From assembly GCA_018398815.1 (NCBI GenBank), contig CM031611.1, positions 49,020,142 through 49,084,141 of the forward strand: a DNA stretch of 64,000 nucleotides, read 5' to 3'. A program made the translations under genes and the position numbers. The notes under the pieces were generated by a model that made no database searches, had not been told where the DNA came from, and saw only the letters and a program-made list of their open reading frames with translations. Origin of the DNA: Conus ventricosus (Eukaryota > Mollusca > Gastropoda > Neogastropoda > Conidae). Of the stretch, positions 41,501-46,029 are shown piece by piece (within the stretch, counting starts at the first letter, position 1; every line of letters starts with the position of its first letter).

Positions 41501-42987
41501 GTCCATGCTTCATTTCGTTTTTGTCCAACAGTAAAACACAGATACAGAACAAAATTATTTCAAGATATTTCTTGTTCTTTTTCTTCACTCCAAAAATTCA
41601 AGTCTCTACAAATTACATGAATAAAGTTAAACATTTAAAGAATGTGGGTACAGGCGCGGTTTGCTTCTTTAAAAGCCAGTGCATTTGGCAGAAAATTAAA
41701 GTTCAGGGTAAGTGCAGAGTGCGAGAGCTTAAGAGACTGGTAATAAATTTGGTGGCACCATATACATGTTCTGAAAGAACGCTCTCTTTTGACATTGAAA
41801 TCACACACTTACTGTCTTTAGTATTTGTTTCAATTTTTTTTTAATGTTTTCTTTTCATTAGTTTATTATGTTCAGTGCTCCCCCCCCCCCCCCCCCCACC
41901 CCCTTTTTTCAGAGCAGCATACCACCTGAGAGATTTTTAAAAGGGTATTTATGCCTCAGTTTGAACTTTTTAGAGGGTATCAAGGTAACCCCAAACTCAT
42001 CATTGCTGATTTTTCACCCCCAAACACATAAATATAAAAACTTTAAAACACCAATGCATATTTTATGGCCATATACTGATGAATGAATGGTATCTGTATA
42101 TACAAGTATTATTATGATTAATGCTCTTTTGTCCTCCATTTGATATACTGAAGTGCTTTTGGAAAGGTACAAAGCTCTTTTTTCTACATTTGAGTAAAAC
42201 CTTTGAAAATAAAGGTTTTTTTCTAATCTATTTTGAGGGCAAGGTATGAAGCTCCTTTTTCTACATTTTAGCCAAACCTTTGAAAATAAAATAATATATA
42301 TAATCTATTTTGAGGGGCTTTTGAAAGGTTTGAAGTATCATTTTTCTTGTTGTAATAACGTTCTGGAAAATAAAGATTATTTCTAATCTATGTTGAGGGG
42401 TGATGAGGGGGTGAGTGGTCTAGCCCCTCCCCCTCTCCCTTCCCCCTTCCTCTCCACTCTGCCCCATACACATCTCTCCCCATTCTTCTCAGTTTCACTT
42501 GGCTACATGTTCTTGGCACCAGCGCCCAGTCACACAGTGAGCTGAACAGACTTTTAAAAAAAAAAACCCAGAAAAAAAACAACTGGAAAACAGCCACAAC
42601 AGTCACTGCTTCATGCGGACAGTACCATGTCGTGATGACGAAAGGGTTTTTCTCCCTGGGCTTTGGCACTGACGTTTGTATCGGTTGCTCCACAGTTTCA
42701 GCAGATCGATTGCTGTCACGCTTTTCCAGCCAAGCAAATTAACTCCAGCCAAGATGTTTTGAAGGATTAATCACAAAAAGATCCACCTTGCCATGTTGTT
42801 TTTCCTGGCCAAACAAGTTCCTCCAGCCAAGATGCTTTGAAAGATTACTCATAAAATGAGATTTAAAAAAAACATTTTTTAAAATGTCACAACAGATCAT
42901 GGTGGCAACATTGTCTGGGGATGAAGCTTGTTGTTGCGGGGAAATAAGAAATGTTTGCTTCATTAGCTTTTGTGTGTGTGTGTGTGT

Positions 42988-43041
<54 letters not shown>

Positions 43042-44351
43042 CGTGTGCATATACAGTGAATTCCCCTGAAATAACTTTGTTCAACTATTTATTAAATAAC
43101 GCTTCTGTCAACATCTCACTGAGAGGGTTGACTTGAAAAGCTCCAGTGCACTCGATGCTGCTGTGTCATGAAGAACAACATACTTACTTGCAAATAGTTT
43201 GTTGCATGCTTCTACCCCGGTCTGAAATTTTGGAATGTATCTGGCACTTTCATAGCATGTATGATGCACAAATGCACCGTACGCGGACCTCTGACGTTTC
43301 ATGTTGTTGGTGTTCCCCTTTGTTTTGATCATGATAAAGAACTACTATCCAATCACTACTCCCAATACGCCTTGGCTTAAGGCTGTGTCAGACCAATTGA
43401 CATAGGCCAGAACACCAAGGCTACATCAAAATGTTGTTATGCTCTGCATAGTTATGTGGGGATTGTCTTCAGTCGTGACAAGCTCCTAGCATAACACAGT
43501 CTCCCAAATCCCCGAAGTCGGAGTGTGGCTGCCCATGTGGCGGGGTAATCAAAAACGGTCACACACGTAATGTTCTCATCCCCAGCTGATGCGTTTGTGC
43601 CATAGTGTTCAAATGCTTCGGCTGTTCGGATGATCCCTGGAGTCTTTTAGCCAGGGTACGACAACAACAACAACAACTACTCCCAATTACATTCTTCAGG
43701 TGCATATTTATCAAGTTTCTCAATTTCCCACTTACTCTCCTACTAACTCTAACCCCCAATCCAACATACTTTAAACTCCTTTCCTATGAACTCTACTTAC
43801 TCTAAACTTCTTTCCTACTAACTCTAAGCTCTTTTCCTACTTACTCTATGCCCCAATCCAACATACTTTAAACCCCTTTCCTGCTTACTCTAATCCCCTT
43901 TCCTTAACTGTTCTTACTCTACGCCCCTTTCCTACTTACTCTAAGCTCCTTTCCTACTTACTCTAAGCTCCTTTCCTACTTACTCTAAACTCCTTTCCTA
44001 CTTACTCTAAGCTCCTTTCCTACTTACTCTAAGCTCCTTTCCTACTTACTCTAAGCTCCTTTCCTACTTACTCTAAGCTAGTTTCCTAGTTATTCTACAC
44101 CCCCTTTCCTACTTACTCTAAGCTCCTTTCCTACTTACTCTAAGCTAGTTTCCTAGTTATTCTACGCCCCCTTTCCTACTTACTCTAAGCTCCTTTCCTA
44201 CTTTCTCTAAGCTGTTTTCTAGCACAAAGACCTGACTTTCAGAAAACAAAAGGTGACATCAGTTTACTTGTTACACCTTTGGAAATAAAGAGTATCATCA
44301 TTACATATATCTGACAAAAATGTTGCTTAAAATTCATATATTCGCACAACT

Positions 44352-44418
<67 letters not shown>

Positions 44419-44429
44419 ACGCGCACACA

Positions 44430-44466
<37 letters not shown>

Positions 44467-44689
44467 CCCCACCTCATCCTTTGAGAGCACATTTGCTCAT
44501 TCATCCAACCACAGTGTACGCCTGTGATTCCGCTCATTTCTCTGACCAAACAGCATGACCCACTGTCCAACCAACTCACCTGACCCACTGACGAAAGGCG
44601 TTGCTGGTTCGTTTGAACAGGTAGCCCTCCATAACGCACGGCCTGTTCTCATTTCCCCCTGTCACCTCTGATGCCGAGTTCGAGTCCAA
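3725..44689 (-). CDS. ACAP: ACAP-type ArfGAP gene, 14 exons identified, 5' part missing
   Basis: This is the host gene of the window, spliced on the minus strand. The family activates GTP hydrolysis on Arf GTPases (Arf6 for the mammalian members) at endosomal and plasma membranes. Human ACAP1-3 are 740-834 residues, with BAR, PH, ArfGAP and ankyrin domains in that order. Joining the exons gives about 577 residues: PH (exons 1-3), linker (4), ArfGAP with a C-x2-C-x16-C-x2-C finger and following Arg (5-7), acidic/Ser linker (8-9), ankyrin repeats (9-12) and the family tail (13-14). All introns are GT-AG. Phases match at every junction except exon 5 to exon 6, where one base is missing. With that base restored the exon lengths sum to exactly 578 codons including stop. 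The BAR domain was not found. The 41-kb span is filled by repeats. Assignment to ACAP rests on recognised conserved blocks; the choice among ACAP1, 2 and 3 is not resolved. Confidence 0.93.
3805..5382. other. ACAP intron 13 (last intron)
   Basis: AT-rich intron without recognised genes or repeats except short homopolymers (T17 near 3,861, C10 near 4,259). Nothing further is seen. Confidence 0.6.
5383..5438 (-). CDS. ACAP: ACAP exon 13: post-ankyrin helix
   Basis: This 56-bp exon encodes [18 protein letters not shown] plus the first base of a Gly codon, equivalent to the LRLAxxNEEMRESEG segment of vertebrate ACAPs. The acceptor is ATCTTTTGCAG and the donor is GTAAGT. Confidence 0.95.
5480..5990. 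repeat. Dispersed repeat with TATATAGCGC head
   Basis: Starts after an (ATA)n run with ACTTATATAGCGCC and CTAAGCGCTTTACAA, which can pair as an inverted core. This head is widespread in marine invertebrate genomes. The distal part (GTTCACACACGGAAC to TCTCATTCGAAGGAC, about 5,822-5,865) recurs at 47,612-47,700. Copy boundaries are approximate. Confidence 0.6.
6064..6565 (-). pseudogene. LINE fragment: RNase H and C-terminal cysteine motif
   Basis: On the minus strand the sequence reads [20 protein letters not shown], the C-terminal block of the RNase H domain of non-LTR retrotransposons (SHCGI and GNEKAD). After a stop and frame slips it gives [18 protein letters not shown], the C-x-C...H-x4-C tail, then the element's 3' end. 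It is non-functional, 5' truncated and lies in intron 12, sense with the ACAP gene. RNase H-bearing LINE clade is inference. Confidence 0.85.
7091..7140 (-). CDS. ACAP: ACAP exon 12: last ankyrin repeat
   Basis: This 50-bp exon encodes [16 protein letters not shown] and two bases of the following Leu codon, the PL-x-A-V-x-x-ANADIV block that ends the ankyrin domain in ACAPs. The acceptor is GTTATTCAG and the donor is GTAAGT. Confidence 0.94.
7383..7433. repeat. Poly-C / CCCCCA tract
   Basis: C-rich homopolymer and short CCCCCA repeats in intron 11. Its length in the assembly is unreliable. Confidence 0.7.
8059..8119 (-). CDS. ACAP: ACAP exon 11: ankyrin repeat
   Basis: This 61-bp exon encodes [20 protein letters not shown], the second half of an ankyrin repeat and the hairpin of the next. 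The acceptor is TGTTTACAG and the donor is GTTGGT, which is weak. It was found by requiring the missing block between exons 10 and 12 with matching phases (2 in, 0 out). Confidence 0.93.
8676..8785 (-). CDS. ACAP: ACAP exon 10: ankyrin repeat
   Basis: The exon is 110 bp and encodes [20 protein letters not shown] then [17 protein letters not shown]. The TALHHA and LLGHTG blocks are classic ankyrin helix motifs. The acceptor is GTGTCTTTCAG and the donor is GTGAGT. It ends with GG, completed by T of exon 11. Confidence 0.95.
9181..9407 (-). CDS. ACAP: ACAP exon 9: acidic linker and first ankyrin repeat
   Basis: The exon is 227 bp. It starts [16 protein letters not shown] (acidic, Ser-rich), then [40 protein letters not shown] and IMKAVET, the ACAP pre-ankyrin helix and first ankyrin repeat. 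The acceptor is CATTCACACAG and the donor is GTGAGT. It ends in phase 0. Confidence 0.93.
10473..10535. repeat. Short tandem repeat, 14-bp unit
   Basis: Four to five units of GGTGACATAGAGGG with one variant. The unit is not a multiple of three. Confidence 0.8.
10678..10732. repeat. (TC)n microsatellite
   Basis: CT-rich dinucleotide run interrupted by TTG. Confidence 0.85.
12560..14450. repeat. 28-bp minisatellite, about 45 good copies plus a degenerate tail
   Basis: The unit is CAGTAAATCTCATGGC followed by ACAGTCAACTTG. Units are regular from about 12,640 to 13,830. They then decay to 14,450, where AGTAAAGC and ACAGTCAA blocks alternate irregularly with other sequence. Recurrent variants (AAATTGC, TTCGCAG, GGCATAG) cluster locally, indicating turnover of multi-unit blocks. 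On the minus strand each unit contains TTTACTGCAAG, a weak acceptor-like string, but no exon adjoins it. Confidence 0.92.
14519..14590. repeat. 72-bp duplicated block, copy 1
   Basis: AGCCTGACTACTGGTTAAGA through GCCTTTTGCTAC and a short (CA)n to GTGAGGGACCA. Almost identical to 15,965-16,037; flanks differ. Confidence 0.85.
14591..16560. other. Intron sequence with (CA)n tracts
   Basis: Apart from copy 2 of the 72-bp block, contains (CA)n around 14,944-15,075 and short homopolymers. No exon recognised. Confidence 0.5.
15965..16037. repeat. 72-bp duplicated block, copy 2
   Basis: Second copy of the block at 14,519-14,590, same orientation, about 1.4 kb away. Because the flanks do not match it may be a small dispersed repeat rather than a tandem duplication. 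Confidence 0.85.
16565..17235 (-). mobile_element. tRNA-headed long SINE-like repeat, copy 1
   Basis: On the minus strand the 5' end at about 17,232 reads TGGTGCAGTGGTTAGCATCG (box A-like) and GGGTCGAGTCCC (box B) at 17,181-17,192. A body of about 600 bp follows, containing ACAGACACCTGCAGTGCTGG and the plus-strand string GGAGACACTGCACTG. It aligns by eye along its whole length with 20,380-21,138, and its head half with 55,395-55,748. Transcription would be by RNA polymerase III. This copy is diverged. Confidence 0.78.
17236..18750. other. Intron sequence with short local duplications
   Basis: Contains a duplicated CTGAGGGAATCA...GCCAGGTGCTCT pair near 17,970-18,025 and three units of a 22-bp repeat at 18,116-18,185. 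No coding evidence. Confidence 0.5.
18116..18185. repeat. 22-bp tandem repeat, three units
   Basis: Unit is AAGTAAACTGACC followed by TAGTTATTC. Confidence 0.85.
18751..19665. repeat. 33-bp minisatellite, about 27 units
   Basis: Unit is TCTGGATTTTCACAGGG then AAATGTCATAGTGTTC, with 32-33 bp forms. Because 33 is a multiple of three it produces spurious open frames on both strands. It begins about 200 bp inside intron 8 from the donor of exon 8. No exon is embedded in it. Confidence 0.93.
19875..19991 (-). CDS. ACAP: ACAP exon 8: inter-domain linker
   Basis: The exon is 117 bp (2 + 38 codons + 1) and encodes [20 protein letters not shown] then [18 protein letters not shown]. The acceptor is GGTGTTTCAG and the donor is GTAAGG. 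I recognise no domain, but frame and phases join exactly to exon 7 (G + CG) and exon 9 (A + AG). The LVFG segment resembles the short conserved VFG motif of ACAP linkers. Confidence 0.82.
20380..21138 (-). mobile_element. tRNA-headed long SINE-like repeat, copy 2
   Basis: Longest copy. Minus-strand head: TGGCCTAGTGGTTA (box A, 21,120-21,133) and GCGTTCAATTCCC (degenerate box B, 21,078-21,090). The body shares AGTGCTGGTCAGGAAATTTG with the 55.5-kb copy, and CACTGCACTG plus the distal part with copy 1. It lies about 390 bp upstream of ACAP exon 8, in the same sense as the gene. Confidence 0.8.
21195..21425. repeat. Local tandem duplication, three units
   Basis: Units share TTTGTATTTCTGATAACAAT then ATCTGTGTATTC and GATATCTAATGGACAACAGA. 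Spacing is 100 then 56 bp, so one unit lost an internal segment (the AGAAAAGCACRGACT block). Confidence 0.85.
21430..24799. other. ACAP intron 7 sequence, no exon recognised
   Basis: Contains C25-type (22,260) and T-rich homopolymers, a (TA)n run at 23,605-23,623 and the (CAA)-tailed repeat at 22,955-23,088. A moderately GC-rich stretch at 23,790-23,900 has no open coding structure that I can support. Confidence 0.5.
22955..23088 (-). mobile_element. (CAA)n-tailed SINE-like repeat, copy 1, 5' truncated
   Basis: The (TTG)n run followed by TCGTACCCTGGCTAAAAGAC and GATCATCCGAACAGCCGAAG matches the 3' 130 bp of the copies at 43,367 and 52,912. On the minus strand this is the 3' end with a (CAA)n tail. 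The match stops after GAGAATATTACG, a 5' truncation as expected for target-primed reverse transcription. Confidence 0.88.
24800..25020 (-). CDS. ACAP: ACAP exon 7: end of ArfGAP domain and basic linker
   Basis: The exon is 221 bp and encodes [20 protein letters not shown], the last ArfGAP helix, then a basic Ser/Arg stretch ([19 protein letters not shown]) and an acidic stretch. The acceptor is GACGATTCAG and the donor is GTAAGG. The RKKTRRS run is a plausible regulatory phosphorylation or membrane-binding patch, which is inference. Confidence 0.92.
25285..25815. repeat. 79-bp minisatellite, about 6.5 units
   Basis: Units share ACCTTTAACAGCATATTAAC, TGACATCTGATAAACCAGCA and TCTGTAACTAGCT. 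It begins about 260 bp upstream of the exon 7 acceptor. Confidence 0.93.
26282..26362. repeat. (CA)n microsatellite
   Basis: About 40 repeats, in intron 6. Confidence 0.95.
26560..26815. repeat. Degenerate ~95-bp tandem repeat, three units
   Basis: Units share GCAGGGAAAATGGAG-like and TGTTTTCAGGTGGTTAAATG-like blocks. The array ends 24 bp from the donor side of exon 6. Confidence 0.75.
26839..26978 (-). CDS. ACAP: ACAP exon 6: ArfGAP domain
   Basis: The exon is 140 bp, starts in phase 0 and encodes [20 protein letters not shown] followed by [15 protein letters not shown], the most conserved helix of the ACAP ArfGAP domain. The acceptor is GTTTCTCCAG and the donor is GTGGGT. The exon ends in CG, which joins to A of exon 7 to give Arg. 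Confidence 0.95.
27291..27350. repeat. (TG)n microsatellite
   Basis: About 30 repeats, in intron 5. Confidence 0.95.
27826..27975 (-). CDS. ACAP: ACAP exon 5: ArfGAP zinc finger, with a one-base frame problem
   Basis: The exon encodes [39 protein letters not shown]. The four Cys have spacing C-x2-C-x16-C-x2-C and the Arg in SGIHR is the catalytic arginine finger position. The acceptor is GTGTCACCAG before TCGTATGG and the donor is GTACAG. The exon is 150 bp where phase continuity needs 151. One base seems to be missing between the GV codons and the donor (27,826-27,842), where family members read GVHxSK. This could be a consensus error or a real lesion. A (CAT)n tract lies about 15 bp upstream of the acceptor. 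Confidence 0.9.
27991..28198. repeat. (GAT/GAC)n trinucleotide tract at the exon 5 acceptor
   Basis: A run of about 200 bp of GAT, GAC and GAG triplets. On the minus strand it is (ATC/GTC)n and ends about 15 bp before the exon 5 acceptor, so it supplies the pyrimidine-rich upstream region. Confidence 0.95.
28283..28432. repeat. (CA)n microsatellite
   Basis: Imperfect (CA)n of about 150 bp, ending about 25 bp from the putative donor of exon 4. Confidence 0.95.
28459..28604 (-). CDS. ACAP: ACAP exon 4 (putative): Ser/Thr/Pro linker between PH and ArfGAP
   Basis: The start is well supported: acceptor CTTCCACAG before GATGAGGG, in phase with exon 3, reading [20 protein letters not shown], a low-complexity linker as expected between PH and ArfGAP in this family. 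The 3' end is less certain. The only strong donor is GTGAGT at 28,453-28,458, which gives 146 bp and the right phase for exon 5. However, the last ~20 residues would be unusually hydrophobic and Trp-rich. An earlier, weaker donor may be the true one. Confidence 0.5.
28605..29110 (-). repeat. 52-bp minisatellite repeating the exon 4 splice acceptor
   Basis: About nine units. On the minus strand each unit holds CTATCTTCCACAG followed by GATGAGGG, identical to the true intron-exon boundary at 28,604/28,605, then a purine-rich stretch resembling the exon's next bases and TTCATGTATGTGTGTGACC. The exon itself is the terminal unit of the array. Confidence 0.93.
29111..30450 (-). repeat. 48-bp minisatellite, subfamily 2, derived from the exon 4 boundary
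   Basis: About 24 regular units after a degenerate start. Minus-strand units carry GTTGAACAGGATGAGGG then TAGAGGGGAACGTTCC. The CAG-GATGAGGG core of the exon 4 boundary is kept. Since 48 is a multiple of three, long meaningless open frames appear on both strands. On the minus strand the open frame reads the same D-E-G as exon 4. Confidence 0.93.
30451..32240 (-). repeat. 48-bp minisatellite, subfamily 3
   Basis: About 33 units, more diverged. Minus-strand units carry TTTGAACAGGATGAGGGTAG then AGAGGAGTGCT. They retain the CAGGATGAGGG core and the D-E-G frame (Q-D-E-G-x-E-E-C-Y). The array ends near 32,240. Confidence 0.92.
32241..32978. other. ACAP intron 3, gene-poor end
   Basis: AT-rich intron sequence between the large minisatellite and the donor of exon 3. 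No exon or repeat recognised. Confidence 0.5.
32979..33090 (-). CDS. ACAP: ACAP exon 3: end of PH domain
   Basis: The exon is 112 bp (one base plus 37 codons) and encodes [15 protein letters not shown] followed by an alpha helix ending [10 protein letters not shown], the C-terminal helix of the PH domain with its conserved Trp. The acceptor CTCTGCCTCAG is only about 15 bp from a (TG)n tract, and the LINE starts about 160 bp upstream of it. The donor is GTATCT. Confidence 0.92.
33105..33252. repeat. (CA)n microsatellite at the exon 3 acceptor and LINE 5' junction
   Basis: Imperfect (CA)n. On the minus strand it is a (TG)n ending 14 bp from the exon 3 acceptor. On its other side the LINE body starts. 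Confidence 0.95.
33253..33927 (+). CDS. LINE ORF1: SGNH/GDSL-like hydrolase domain, 5' truncated
   Basis: The open frame runs from the (CA)n to TGA at 33,925. Visible SGNH blocks: LLLIHDS (block I; Ser kept, usual Gly replaced by His), HCGVND (block III Gly-x-Asn-Asp) and [10 protein letters not shown] (block V, catalytic Asp and His). Esterase-type ORF1 proteins are known in CR1/L2-like LINEs, where they are thought to act in the ribonucleoprotein. No zinc knuckle, RRM or start codon is seen; the N-terminus is presumably lost at the microsatellite. The basic C-terminus (RPRKTRRSQ) may bind nucleic acid, which is inference. Confidence 0.82.
   Translation, partial: QDSASKGKKNDERTESDLPSLLLIHDSVTNKVNDRRLGYSFGFQAESRKSFKIKDIQKTFESAYQRQDALLIHCGVNDLKSASPTDCSKDLVQCIRHIKKGNPGLKIIVSKIAPVTDTQLNIKRDLFNALLTSELNEDSDISLISHNNLRTSSWHLRDGLHPTNSGASILARNIGRHVRDLLWSRPRKTRRSQHQPSWYYQPYPDPVLYSLDPWSNRFSVLGDW
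34124..34912 (+). pseudogene. LINE ORF2, part 1: endonuclease domain
   Basis: AP-endonuclease-like domain that nicks the target DNA. Motifs: [27 protein letters not shown] (Asp-x-Asn), AIDLTLVSP and NSDHIPI (catalytic Ser-Asp-His). The usual catalytic Glu of the LQET motif is absent: here it reads ALQSLN. The frame stops after NWVNSWNY through a slip near 34,890 and resumes as [10 protein letters not shown] in another frame. Confidence 0.88.
34900..36660 (+). pseudogene. LINE ORF2, part 2: reverse transcriptase domain
   Basis: RT motifs in order: [44 protein letters not shown] (motif A), [15 protein letters not shown] (motif B) and [10 protein letters not shown] (motif C). All three catalytic Asp positions are present. 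Single-base slips lie near 35,130, 35,877 (in an AAAGG run, splitting GFRK from the downstream frame), 36,478 and 36,650. Confidence 0.93.
36661..37899 (+). pseudogene. LINE ORF2, part 3: thumb region, RNase H and cysteine tail
   Basis: After the connection region (frame slip near 36,982), RNase H reads [20 protein letters not shown] and NEKVDQAAR, giving the D-E-D-D set. The usual WVPSHCGI block is degenerate ([10 protein letters not shown]). The tail reads [19 protein letters not shown]. It stops at TAA 37,897-37,899. RNase H domains remove the RNA template during target-primed reverse transcription. Confidence 0.9.
38052..38206. repeat. (CA)n and (CACG)n microsatellite at the LINE 3' end
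   Basis: (CA)n, then a (GCAC)n run at 38,140-38,182, then (CA)n again. Follows the TTAC tail of the LINE directly. Confidence 0.95.
38214..38262 (+). repeat. Short repeat with AAGACGTTAAA end, copy 1
   Basis: CCGTCTGAAATCACTTTAAG, TGGGAAGACGTTAAACTGAA, then CAA/CA repeats. Same motif as 48,233 and 51,229. Confidence 0.75.
38263..38562. repeat. (CA)n with CCACAC interruptions
   Basis: About 300 bp of imperfect (CA)n. Confidence 0.95.
38929..39081 (-). CDS. ACAP: ACAP exon 2: central PH domain
   Basis: The exon is 153 bp and encodes [38 protein letters not shown] and EIVSPA, a close match to the ACAP PH core. The acceptor is GATGTTTCAG before ACGCTGG. The donor GTGCCC is weak. Its first base completes the AGA codon begun in exon 1. 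The first 23 bases of the exon plus the end of the intron are repeated about 25 times just upstream as a 43-bp minisatellite. Confidence 0.93.
39082..40168 (-). repeat. 43-bp minisatellite repeating the exon 2 splice acceptor and exon start
   Basis: About 25 units directly upstream of exon 2. On the minus strand each unit reads GATGTTTCAG then ATGCTGGTTCACCATACAGA, against GTTTCAG then ACGCTGGTTCAGCATACAGA at the real boundary. Each unit is 20 bp of intron end plus 23 bp that match the exon start at 21 positions. The exon start is the last unit. Confidence 0.96.
40600..40905. repeat. ~105-bp tandem repeat, three units
   Basis: Units share ACATTTTGACTTGGATGAG, TCTGATCTGA-like, CATTGAATGTA and GTTCACAAATTGTTATT-like blocks. 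Confidence 0.8.
40903..41142 (+). CDS. Unidentified short coding-like segment in ACAP intron 1
   Basis: Open frame with protein-like, higher-GC composition unlike the surrounding intron: [40 protein letters not shown] and [13 protein letters not shown]. It is acidic and hydrophilic and I recognise no domain. An AATAAA follows at about 41,158. It could be the terminal exon of a nested plus-strand gene, a retrocopy fragment or chance. A splice boundary may occur near 41,097 (CTTCAG then GTTCTT). The Met start is not supported. Confidence 0.35.
   Translation: MYGNSAQVRDGRDEQNILDKTDIADSRSDTSSVLDSPNYDWLKKSEDPTGSQDVPEDHSEVDCFRFFVNVDIPTLFLSL
42150..42400. repeat. ~85-bp tandem repeat, three units
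   Basis: Units share CTTTTTTCTACATTT, AAACCTTTGAAAATAAA and TCTAATCTATTTTGAGGG. Confidence 0.85.
42722..42860. repeat. ~70-bp duplication
   Basis: Two units sharing CCAGCCAAGATG, TTTTGAAGGATTA-like and TCACAAAA-like blocks. Confidence 0.75.
42971..43045. repeat. (TG)n microsatellite
   Basis: (TG)n ending in a short (CG)n run. Confidence 0.95.
43367..43675 (+). mobile_element. (CAA)n-tailed SINE-like repeat, copy 2, with 12-bp target duplication
   Basis: Full-length copy, about 309 bp. It starts at GCCTTGGCTTAAGGCTGTG, ends GCCAGGGTACGA(CAA)n, and is flanked by a perfect repeat ACTACTCCCAAT at 43,355-43,366 and 43,676-43,687. GCCTTGG near the 5' end can pair with CCAAGGC about 45 bp downstream. 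No convincing Pol III boxes are seen. The target duplication shows retroposition, probably by a LINE with a matching tail. Confidence 0.92.
43730..44215. repeat. 22-bp minisatellite, about 20 units
   Basis: Unit TTACTCTAAGCTCCTTTCCTA plus one C. Degenerate at both ends. Confidence 0.92.
44356..44463. repeat. (CA)n microsatellite
   Basis: (CA)n with CGCGCA interruptions, about 110 bp from the donor side of exon 1. Confidence 0.95.
44580..44689 (-). CDS. ACAP: ACAP exon 1 found: start of PH domain
   Basis: The exon is 110 bp, phase 0 at its start and two bases over at its end. It encodes a short Ser/Asn linker and then [18 protein letters not shown], the first strands of the ACAP PH domain. 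The acceptor is GTTTTGCAG before TTGGACTC and the donor is GTGAGT. A minisatellite that repeats the acceptor lies immediately upstream (44,690-45,310). The phase-0 start requires an upstream exon ending on a codon boundary, presumably the end of the BAR domain; I could not find it. Confidence 0.9.
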
Positions 44690-45310
44690 CTGCAAAACAT
44701 ACAGATCCTTTGCATTCTGCCTGCATGAACAGCAAAACACATAGATCTTTGTTTTCAGGTTCAGCTTACTGCAAAACACATAGATCACGGCGACCTTCAA
44801 AACACAGATCCTTTCCAGTCAGCTGTATGGACAGCAAAACACATAGATCTTTGTTTTCAGGTTCAGCTTTCTGGAAAACACATAGATCACGGTGACCTTC
44901 AAAACACAGATCCTTTCCAGTCAGCTGTATGGACAGCAAAACACATAGATCTTTAAGAGTCAGATTACTGCAAAACACACAGATCCTTAAGAGTCAGATT
45001 ACTGCAAAACACACAGATCCTATAGAATCACCTTACTGCAAAACACAGAGATCCTTCCCAGTCAGATTTCAGCAAAACATAGATCCTTTCTAGTTAGCTT
45101 GTATGGACAGCAAAAACACATAGACTCTACAGATCCTTTATACATTGCTGCAAAAAACAAAACAAAAAACCCCAGATTTTTTAATGGTCAGATCACAGTT
45201 AATGCTGAACACAGATCCTTCCAGTCAGCCAGTAGCCAACAGCAAAACATAACGATAGATCCTTTACAGTCAGTTCACAGCTGATTTGCAAAACACACAG
45301 ATCCTTTGCA
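44690..45310 (-). repeat. 34-70 bp minisatellite repeating the exon 1 splice acceptor
   Basis: Irregular units. On the minus strand they end in GATCTRTGTGTTTTGCAG, as does the true acceptor of exon 1. At least four more TTTTGCAG copies lie upstream (near 44,767, 44,966, 44,999 and 45,033), plus several TTTTGCTG variants. The sequence after the copied AG (TAATCTGACTC or TAAGCTGAAC) resembles the exon's TTGGACTCGAAC only weakly. Confidence 0.88.
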
Positions 45311-45444
45311 ATCAGCCTGCATGCAAAGAAAATTTGCAACAACAGCCTGCCGTCAGTTTCGCAATACATGGATCCCTCATATGCCAGTGCATGCATGTGT
45401 GCATGCGCATATGTACACACACGCACACACAAGAACACACACGA

Positions 45445-45475
<31 letters not shown>

Positions 45476-45519
45476 CACACATACCACACACATATGAAAA
45501 CATATATATACGTCTTGTG

Positions 45520-45569
<50 letters not shown>

Positions 45570-46029
45570 CACAAATGTGCATGCTCGCGCTCACGCGCGC
45601 GCGCACACGCACACACACACAAATAAAAGGAAGAACCACAAAACACTCACGAGATCACACACAGAAAGTCAACGAATAATGACAAGAGGGTGGGGGAGAC
45701 AGGTATCGCAGACATACAGGCAGACAGACAGACAAACAGACAGACACAGAGACCAACAGTACAGACAGCTCATTCCAGATGCACCCACACAAAGAGCACC
45801 AGGACCATTCAGCCATTCCTGACTGGAGGGGAGGGAAATTGGGAGGGAGACAGGGGGAGCAGATAGGACTGTATTGTGGCAGACTTCATCCCTGGCATGT
45901 GAAAACAGCGATTACTGCCAGTGTACCTGTGCCCCTGCCTGTCTTGACAATCCTCCTCACTATCCAAAACACACAGTCAGGCCCCACTGATCTTCTCCCT
46001 CGCCCAGGCATTTCCGTCTCCATAACGCC
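45311..46029. other. Intron or upstream region with (CA)n tracts
   Basis: Contains (CA)n at 45,417-45,625 and a CAGACAGA run at 45,718-45,745. No BAR-domain exon was recognised. Confidence 0.5.
45417..45625. repeat. (CA)n microsatellite cluster
   Basis: Two (CA)n runs separated by ATATATACGTCTTGTG, ending in a (CG)n stretch. Confidence 0.95.

Noticed and set aside
45930..45965. Short minus-strand exon between TTTTGGATAG and GTACAC
   Set aside because: The 33-bp segment has no BAR-domain similarity, and acceptor quality is poor.
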